NCBI GenBank assembly: GCA_036924285.1
Contig: JAYKYS010000005.1
Location: 28,742,001-28,806,000, forward strand
DNA from: Asterella californica
Taxonomy: Eukaryota; Streptophyta; Marchantiopsida; Marchantiales; Aytoniaceae
Direction of reading: 5' to 3'
Length of the DNA stretch: 64,000 nt
The translations under genes were made by a program, and so were the position numbers. The notes under the pieces were generated by a model. The model made no database searches. It was not told the DNA's origin and saw only the letters and a list, made by a program, of their open reading frames with translations. Shown in pieces: positions 58,801 through 64,000 of the stretch; within the stretch, counting starts at the first letter, position 1, and the number at the start of each line of letters is the position of its first letter.

Positions 58801-59200
58801 ACATTCTCCTCAGCTATTTACTTGCTCCACACTCCAACAAAAATAACTTATAATGAACCTGATCGACCCCCTCTTAGTGAACACTTGCTTGATCAACCCT
58901 TGACGTGCAACAAACAGTTCTCTAGGTTATAGTGAGATATCAGATATCGACTGTGCACTATTGACAATGTGCAAAATGATTCAGATATTCAAGATTTTCT
59001 TTTCAAATCATGAGATATTGTAATGCATCATAATCATCCTAAAATTGAAACGTAAGTATCACTCGTCTCTAATGTGACCTTGTAACAGGGAGAACTGCAT
59101 GTTGCTGATCAAGGGGTTGATCAAGCAAATACTCACCATGAGAGGATGGATATAGTACATCATTCCTTTTGGGAGGTGGAGCAAGTAAATAACCACATTC
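58801..59200. mobile_element. MITE-like unit with 100-bp inverted arms carrying the iteron motif
   Basis: Left arm 58801-58911 and right arm 59101-59200 are inverted copies: both contain ATTTACTTGCTCCAC and TTGCTTGATCAACCC (right arm on the minus strand). About 190 bp lie between them, with no ORF. The TTGATCA-CCCC motif is shared with the arms of the HUH element at 59423-62196, so this may be its non-autonomous relative. No target duplication was found. Confidence 0.5.
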
Positions 59201-59210
59201 TCTTTGTAGC

Positions 59211-59305
59211 TTAATTTATTACCTAATCTTTCTCAAGAGATGTGTTAGGTAATAAATTAAACCTTCTCATATTTGTCCTCCATTAGAAGATGGAGGAGGT
59301 GAATA
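59211..59305. repeat. Double-hairpin module 3
   Basis: TTAATTTATTACCTAA (59211-59226) and its perfect inverse TTAGGTAATAAATTAA (59245-59260), then CCTCCAT / ATGGAGG (59277-59296) followed by GAGGTGAATATGC. Confidence 0.65.
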
Positions 59306-59422
59306 TGCAAGAAAGGTTGGATAATTAGCAAGCAATAGAGAAGGATTCAGACATGAGAAGGGATTATATTACTTCCTTTCTAGACTGATGATCTATATAC
59401 GGTACATGAGACAAAGATTTCC

Positions 59423-59530
59423 CTTTAGGATCAAAAATTTGCTTGATCACACCCCTTCAATAAATTAGTTGTGTTTGATCATACCCCTCTTAAATATGTA
59501 TTGATTGATCATACCCCTGAATTGCTATCG
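59423..59530 (+). repeat. Left inverted arm with three iteron-like units
   Basis: GCTTGATCACACCCCTTC, then TTTGATCATACCCCTC, then ATTGATCATACCCCTG, spaced 30-33 bp apart. The arm repeats inverted at 62094-62196. Confidence 0.8.
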
Positions 59531-60486
59531 ACAGTAGAACCAGTCATTTTGCCATGTAGTTCATCACTTCATTCTCTTTGACTGCGACTGAATATCCTCC
59601 CCAACGTGAATGTACACCGGGAGTCCAAAGAGACGAGCGTTATTAAAAAGAAGGCAGCCAAACGTCTGGTTTGTTGGCGGTTATTTAGCGCTAAGGGCGG
59701 GCGATCCGGTAAATTCGTTTTGTATTAAATCGAACTAAACCACTCTGGACGCTGTGGACGGTGTTGACGGTAAAGTTTATTTTCAAGATCGACCGCGCGG
59801 AGTTTTGCTGCATGCGTCGGTTGCTGTTGCTTCACGGCGATAAATTTTTAGAAATGGACCGCGCGGACGTCGCTGCATGCTTCGGTTGCTGGCTTCACGT
59901 TTGCTCGCTCGCTCGCTCGTTTCAGTTCCTGCCTACACGGTCGCTCGCTCGCTTCACGTTCGTTTCAGTCATTCGCTTCACGGTCGCTCACTTCCTCGCT
60001 TGCGCGCTTCACGATTTCTTGTCACTCCATTCACGTCCCTCACGAGTTTCTACGTTTCATCGTGGTCGTTTCGTGCTGTTTCGTTACTGGATTTTCTCGT
60101 CGCCGATGCTCGATTTTAACGTGCTGTTTCATTGCTCCATGTTCTTGCGCTTTTTTTGTTTTCTAACCTCCCCGTCGCGTTCTTTCTTTGCTGTAACTCG
60201 GCAAAGGAAGAACTCGACGGATTGGGTGGCAGTCTCGATACCAATGTTTCGATGCTTGCTGTCTACGTTTTGTTTGCCTTCCATTTCAGACGATGCAAAT
60301 CGGAGCGTGGCAATGCCGTCGGTGATTGCTTGCTGCGATTCGGGATGGTGCCGATATACTTACACATACCGAGCTGTTCGTCATGTTACAACGCACAGAC
60401 GATGGCGTCACGAGCATTCGCGTCAGCATTTTCGACTTGAACAGATAAGTTCTCTGTTGTTTTCCTTTTCTATCCTCTTCGGAAAT
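59531..60486 (+). promoter_or_regulatory. Putative promoter/leader of the HUH element, low-complexity CGCTCG tracts
   Basis: The upstream frame stays open from 59761, but its translation (SLARSFQFLPTRSLARF and similar) comes from GCTCGCTCGCTCG and CTTCACGTTCG repeats and does not look like protein. I treat it as leader, with the gene starting at the ATG at 60487. Confidence 0.35.
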
Positions 60487-61260
60487 ATGTCGGAACTCGT
60501 TGTTCATGACGGCTCCGATGCTGTCGAGGCAGGCGATGATGACGTTTCCGATGACGAGCATTTGAGTATTCCGTCTACTCCTCTTGCGCGGCTTGCTCCC
60601 GGTTTACAACTGGTGTCTTCTCCTCCGAAGTGCCATTCCCCTTCCCCTCCTCCTCAGCAGCTGCAGGACGCGAGTTTCGAGACTTTCCAGGCTGTGTGCC
60701 ATCACTCTCCTCCCTGTTCCATCGATCGTTTTCGCAAACTTGTCACCTTGCCGCCCTATCCTCTTTATTCGAAATCTCTTCTGTCTTTCTCCGATTTAGA
60801 ACTGTACATGTATAGATCATACGTTTACGTTGATTTTCATTACTCTTCTGTCCCACCCGAATTCTTGCTTCCTTCGCTTGATTACGTTCTCATTTGTAAG
60901 TCGTTTTCCCTTCCAAAATGTTGCCTACAAACTGTGCACGGTCCTTTCCATTACATTGACACGGAAGGTGCCTGGATACTGCTGCGGGATTCTAACTCGA
61001 AGTTCTTCTCTTATCCCAAGTATTTTCAGTTTCCCAGTGATTCTCAACTTGTAAAACCTACTGTTCTCGCCGTCTATCGTTTGAAGTGTGTCCATTGCAT
61101 CTGTCAGGACGTAGATCCGAAACTGTATAGCTTTGCTTGTAAGCACTTTCCTTTCGGAAATACTACTGAGACGAGCAGCAAGAGCTCGTCGGTCTGCCCC
61201 GACGACAGTCCCACCTCTGACAACCGGAACGCGTCGTGTTCCCATCCCGAAACGACTTGA
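60487..61260 (+). CDS. N-terminal domain of the HUH-element protein
   Basis: Start chosen at ATG 60487 (MSELVVHDG), before an acidic and then Pro/Ser-rich leader (SPPKCHSPSPPPQQL). A conserved domain follows: DRFRKLVTLPPYPLY, LYMYRSYVYVDFHY, PPEFLLPSLDYV, then GPFHYIDTEGAWILLRD and KCVHCICQ to YSFACKHFPFG, where C-x2-C-x-C and C-K-H may bind zinc. A decayed opposite-strand copy at 62830-63457 keeps the same order, with conserved residues and mostly different codons, which shows it was once under protein selection. The frame ends at 61260 and overlaps the HUH frame by 128 bp in a different register. It may give specificity for the iterons; that is inference. No family recognised. Confidence 0.6.
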   Translation: MSELVVHDGSDAVEAGDDDVSDDEHLSIPSTPLARLAPGLQLVSSPPKCHSPSPPPQQLQDASFETFQAVCHHSPPCSIDRFRKLVTLPPYPLYSKSLLSFSDLELYMYRSYVYVDFHYSSVPPEFLLPSLDYVLICKSFSLPKCCLQTVHGPFHYIDTEGAWILLRDSNSKFFSYPKYFQFPSDSQLVKPTVLAVYRLKCVHCICQDVDPKLYSFACKHFPFGNTTETSSKSSSVCPDDSPTSDNRNASCSHPETT

Positions 61261-62068
61261 AGTTTCTGTCACAGTAAATTGTACCGGAGCTGACCTCGAT
61301 GTGGAGAAGTACTGGCCCCTTCTTTGTCGCTTTCTGGACGATGAGTGCAATAGCGGGTTGCTTTCGGTCGAAAGGGGGGGAAGTCTGCTGCATCTCCACA
61401 TACAAGGTGTACTTTGTCTGCAAGGAAAAAGTGCTTTGCAAGTGAAGCAGCGTTTGCTGGGTCTTCTTGGCTGGAAAGGTGTGGAGAGGCCTGTAGGGGA
61501 GGAAGTTTGTGTCAAACCTTTAACAAACCGGGGCCTGCATACGTTTGTAGGTATGCTCGGTTACTGCATGAAGGACAAGTCTGAGCCTCATCATAAATCC
61601 AGCATGAAAAATGTGACTAACAGCATGCTTGAGGATGGAGAACAACTGTTTGCTTTGTTCGGTGCCGCAGATACTAAGAACCGCGTGGAGTTGAATCAGA
61701 ACAACATTCTCCAGCGCGCTCTACAGTTTAATAAATACAGAAGCAGGCATCCGTTGGGTTCTACTTTGAGGACATGTCTTAGGTCCATGATTCGGTCGGG
61801 TAAGTACAGTCCGTCCTGCAGATGGCTAATGGCTTGTGGGATCCAGAAAACAAGAAGCGACTCTCTGTGGAAGGCAATCGTACGCCCCGAAACAGTGACA
61901 ATAGCGGATATCGACAACGTATTCTTCGCGCAGACCAGAGCTAGATACTTCACCGTGGAGCAACCGGATGGTGATCTTCTCGATGAGGAGGAGGAGTATA
62001 TCTTAGCAATGTCGTCTTCTGTCCAGAGTACTTGGAAAGTTGATGTATGCAGTCAGACATGCTACTAA
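61133..62068 (+). CDS. HUH endonuclease (Rep-like) domain
   Basis: 311-residue frame opened by a non-ATG codon. Order: basic start, beta strand RLEVSVTVNCTG (41-52), the HUH motif in SLLHLHIQGVL with His87 and His89, then GMLGYCMKDKSEPHH with Tyr144, Lys147 and Asp148 as the candidate nicking Tyr with its YxxK context, then a Lys/Arg-rich helical C-terminus ending in an acidic DEEEEYI. HUH enzymes use the His pair to hold a metal ion and the Tyr to attack single-stranded DNA. No helicase domain is seen, unlike Helitrons and viral Reps. The first in-frame ATG (codon 141) lies after the HUH motif, so the domain must be fused to the upstream frame by splicing or frameshifting, or the gene is broken. 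A 70-nt interval (GTAAGC at 61139, CAG ending 61208) would join the frames, but would remove the conserved C-K-H. Confidence 0.7.
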   Translation: MLVSTFLSEILLRRAARARRSAPTTVPPLTTGTRRVPIPKRLEVSVTVNCTGADLDVEKYWPLLCRFLDDECNSGLLSVERGGSLLHLHIQGVLCLQGKSALQVKQRLLGLLGWKGVERPVGEEVCVKPLTNRGLHTFVGMLGYCMKDKSEPHHKSSMKNVTNSMLEDGEQLFALFGAADTKNRVELNQNNILQRALQFNKYRSRHPLGSTLRTCLRSMIRSGKYSPSCRWLMACGIQKTRSDSLWKAIVRPETVTIADIDNVFFAQTRARYFTVEQPDGDLLDEEEEYILAMSSSVQSTWKVDVCSQTCY

Positions 62069-62093
62069 CATGGACAAGTGATAGATTTCATAA

Positions 62094-62196
62094 TCAATAG
62101 CCAATCATGGGTATGACCAAGCAAAACATAGCTAAGAGAGGCGTGATAAAACACAACAAATTTATTGGAGGTGTGAACAAGCAAAGATTTTGATAT
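62094..62196 (-). repeat. Right inverted arm with iteron-like units
   Basis: Read on the minus strand: GCTTGTTCACACCTC, TTTTATCACGCCTCTC, GCTTGGTCATACCCATG, in the same order and spacing as the left arm, with more changes. Confidence 0.8.
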
Positions 62197-62829
62197 CCCA
62201 TAGTTCTTCTCTTCTCTGACATCAGATCTATAGGAGAGGAAATTTATGGTCTTTCTCAGTAAGCTCCATTAATCAAAGATAGAGGATTTATATTTTCATT
62301 GCTGCAAGTCATTGAAATATTCACATTTTCTCTTTCTTTCAACCACCAGTACTTGTATGAAAGAAAGAAAAAGGTTTCTTTTTCTATATTTTTATTTATA
62401 TCATGGAGAATTAATTTTCTTCTTCAAAAAACCATACAAGTTTCAAATCCATAGTTTTCATTTATGGAATAAATAGCAAAATGTGAAAGCTCCTAGTAAT
62501 TTTGTATCGAATCATTATTTACTACATTTCATTCTCTAATGATATCTACATAATCCGGTCCACCCAAAGTCTCTCATTTCTCAAGTATACAGTCATGGAA
62601 CAAATGAGATAAACTGTCACAAAAAATACTTTTACCATAGAGTTCTCATTCAATCATGGAATAAAAATTCAAATGAAGCTATTCACTAGTTTTCACTTTA
62701 TGATATATTTCATGTTAATCTAGTTAGTAGTGATTGATTTATATGGAGTTGAAAGTTACATAATCTCTTGGGGAAACAACAATTTTTCCTCATGATCTAT
62801 ATACAACGAATGAGAAACAAACAGATTGC
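62197..62829. other. AT-rich region right of the HUH element, no gene recognised
   Basis: Contains a hairpin of TTTCTCTTTCTTTCA with TGAAAGAAAGAAA (62327-62372) and three imperfect copies of a CATGGAATAAA-like motif (62462, 62594, 62654). Confidence 0.4.
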
Positions 62830-63457
62830 TCGCACGCATCACGCGAACGGCTTGGCGCATTTACATCAGATGGAAAGAGGTTATGTTTGCAACCTATTCT
62901 GTAAAGTCTAGCGTTGAGTGTTTTGCAAATGCAACTTAAACATTCCTATTTGTATACGGAGGAAACAATCGGCTTCATGAGTTTCTCATCTCTCTCGTTT
63001 CGGAAGAATTTAAGATAAGAAAGTGAAATTGATCGACTGCCCCTTAGGATAAGCCACAAGTCTTGGGACTCTATATACAAGTAAGGTCCTATTATACACT
63101 AGAAGCACTCTGTCGCCCTTGAGAAAGCATAAGATCTTTTCACATAATCTAAGCCACGGAGGAGGAATTCTGGAGGTTTCAAGCAAAAGCAGAAATTGAT
63201 ATAGACGTAGCTTATACTGAGGTACAATTCTGTTTCAGAGAACAAAAGCGACCTAGAAGGCAACAAGAGATAGGGAGGAGGAATCGATGGAATATCAAAT
63301 CGATCAAGTTCGCACTTGTAACCTCGATTCTGTGATGACAAAATGGTTGAATAGGCTCTAAGAAAGATGGAGATAGAACCACGGGAGTGGGCAGAGGGGT
63401 AGAGGGAGAGAGGTCAGATGTGGATGACAAAAGTAGAGAGATGCACGACACAAGCAA
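62830..63457 (-). pseudogene. Decayed, inverted copy of the HUH-element N-terminal domain
   Basis: Minus-strand frames 63457-63212 and 63341-62830 together match 60560-61170: EPIQPFCHH, then after a frameshift near 63330 CELDRFDIPSIPPPYLLLP, LYLSISYVYINF, PPEFLLRGLDYV, a stop, GPYLYIESQDLWLILRG, KPIVSSVYK, a stop, CLSCICK and GCKHNLF. No HUH domain follows, so the copy is truncated. It shows the family has at least two members here, in opposite orientation. Confidence 0.7.
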
Positions 63458-64000
63458 AGGGCTAGGTGGAGCAATAGAAAGCGAGAGATGGATTCGGTCA
63501 GATTTCTTGTCATCGGTCTCGTCCGTTGTGTTCAGTAGGCATTGGTAAGAATTCGAAGAAATGTTAAGAGAAGTATCTAGATGTAAAGATAATATCCGAA
63601 GCAGACAATGCGAAAGACGTCAAGCAAGAAGGCAAGTACCATGCAAGGAACCTACTATACACACATGTCAATCCGGTCAACATGTGTATGTAGTAGGTGT
63701 CAAAATAGGAGTCGCCATCGCTACCTCCATCTGCAGAGAAGGATCGTTTTCTCCAAGCAAAGACGGAAACGGCATCTCGGTCTCGCTATAACAATCTGAA
63801 CATATGGCAGATGCAAGCGGAGATAGTTTCGGTAGTTCCGGTACCACAACCTCCAACAACGACTACAACGCTGCAAGAAGATGGTCCGCAATAGCAATAA
63901 TAAGCGACAATCCTTGAGAATCCCTGACATCCAAAGGTTTCAACGCACAAAGAAGAGCGGAAGCACATTGTCGTGTCGGATTTTGCATGAAGGATGTCCA
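63458..64000. other. Region upstream of the decayed copy, with a strong hairpin
   Basis: Short frames on both strands have no motif. A hairpin with arms 63651-63667 (CCTACTATACACACATG) and 63681-63697, 15 of 17 paired around a 13-nt loop, is the only clear structure. Confidence 0.4.

Larger units (their letters stand above)
54065..59422. other. AT-rich intergenic region with many inverted repeats, no convincing gene
   Basis: Open frames are short and without motifs (54867-55052, 55351-55578, 57841-58298, 58708-58932). Recurrent items are palindromes around TTAATTTATTACCTAA-like cores, GCATATTCACCTC hairpins, and TTGATCA(A/T)-CCCC motifs (55673, 58859, 58889, 59106, 59116). This suggests decayed non-autonomous DNA elements. 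Confidence 0.5.
59423..62196 (+). mobile_element. HUH-endonuclease transposon with iteron-bearing inverted repeats (Replitron-like)
   Basis: A Rep-like HUH coding region is bounded by inverted repeats of about 105 bp: left 59423-59530 and right 62094-62196, roughly 80 percent identical by eye. Each arm has three TGATCATACCCCT-like units. The right arm starts 26 bp after the Rep stop codon. The span is about 2.8 kb; outer similarity may go on to about 59380 and 62240. HUH Reps nick and join single-stranded DNA and work on hairpin or iteron origins, so the arms are likely recognition sites. The closest known group by concept is the eukaryotic Replitron class. True ends and target duplication were not determined. 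Confidence 0.65.

Noticed and set aside
54867..58932. Short plus-strand ORFs in the AT-rich region (54867, 55351, 57841, 57926, 57996, 58708)
   Set aside because: No motifs, no repeat-copy support and composition like random AT-rich sequence.
59761..60486. Upstream 240 codons of the open frame that leads into the HUH-element N-terminal domain
   Set aside because: Translation is a product of GCTCG and CACGTTCG low-complexity tracts, is missing from the second copy, and an ATG with a normal start context for the conserved part lies at 60487.
61139..61208. A 70-nt intron joining the two Rep frames
   Set aside because: GT-AG ends and phase fit, but the interval is not AT-rich and would remove the C-K-H residues that the second copy also keeps. 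Left open, not annotated.

Overview
This is a gene-poor, repeat-dense stretch of a plant-type (streptophyte) nuclear genome. Support: three TTTAGGG telomere-type units at 17900-17922, Ty3-type LTR retrotransposons with Athila-like primer sites (complementary to tRNA-Asp), a MULE transposase remnant, and no bacterial-style operons, rRNA genes or ordinary host genes. A non-seed plant is possible, but the species cannot be fixed from the sequence alone. Many open frames quoted here begin at non-ATG codons because they are fragments of decayed genes.

Layout. 1-12140: two opposed copies of the 3' end of one LTR family (family A), each an accessory coiled-coil ORF followed by its LTR, flank a piece of a second family (G) with gag, primer site, LTR and its own coiled-coil ORF. 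12141-15592: a truncated LTR and a decayed gag. 15593-47567: essentially one family A element on the minus strand (gag, protease, RT, RNase H, integrase, spacer, accessory-ORF remnant, 3' LTR, then an extra leader and LTR). It was about 10 kb long before later elements split it: element B (20282-26665), a solo B-type LTR (26714-34175) that itself holds element C (26861-32618), a solo D LTR (34688-36688) and element D (38464-42910). The insertions have 4-bp target duplications of the form NCGN, confirmed in two cases by the reading frame of the interrupted pol gene. Elements B, C and D have different LTRs but nearly the same polypurine tract. B and C keep gag-protease but have lost the RT core, so they look non-autonomous.

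47568-51150 is a mosaic of direct and inverted copies of the family A spacer. 51644-53064 is a C-type solo LTR, followed by a MULE fragment and a 55-codon ORF. 54100-59420 is AT-rich, without convincing genes, but rich in strong inverted repeats and TTGATCA-CCCC motifs.

The most interesting unit is 59423-62196: a HUH-endonuclease (Rep-like) ORF with H-L-H and YxxKD motifs, joined out of frame to a cysteine-containing N-terminal domain and bounded by about 105-bp inverted repeats, each with three iteron-like TGATCATACCCCT units. A decayed opposite-strand copy of the N-terminal domain lies at 62830-63457, and a MITE-like inverted repeat with the same motif lies at 58801-59200. It resembles the eukaryotic Replitron/HUH transposons, but the two-domain architecture and iterons make it the best candidate here for something not yet described.
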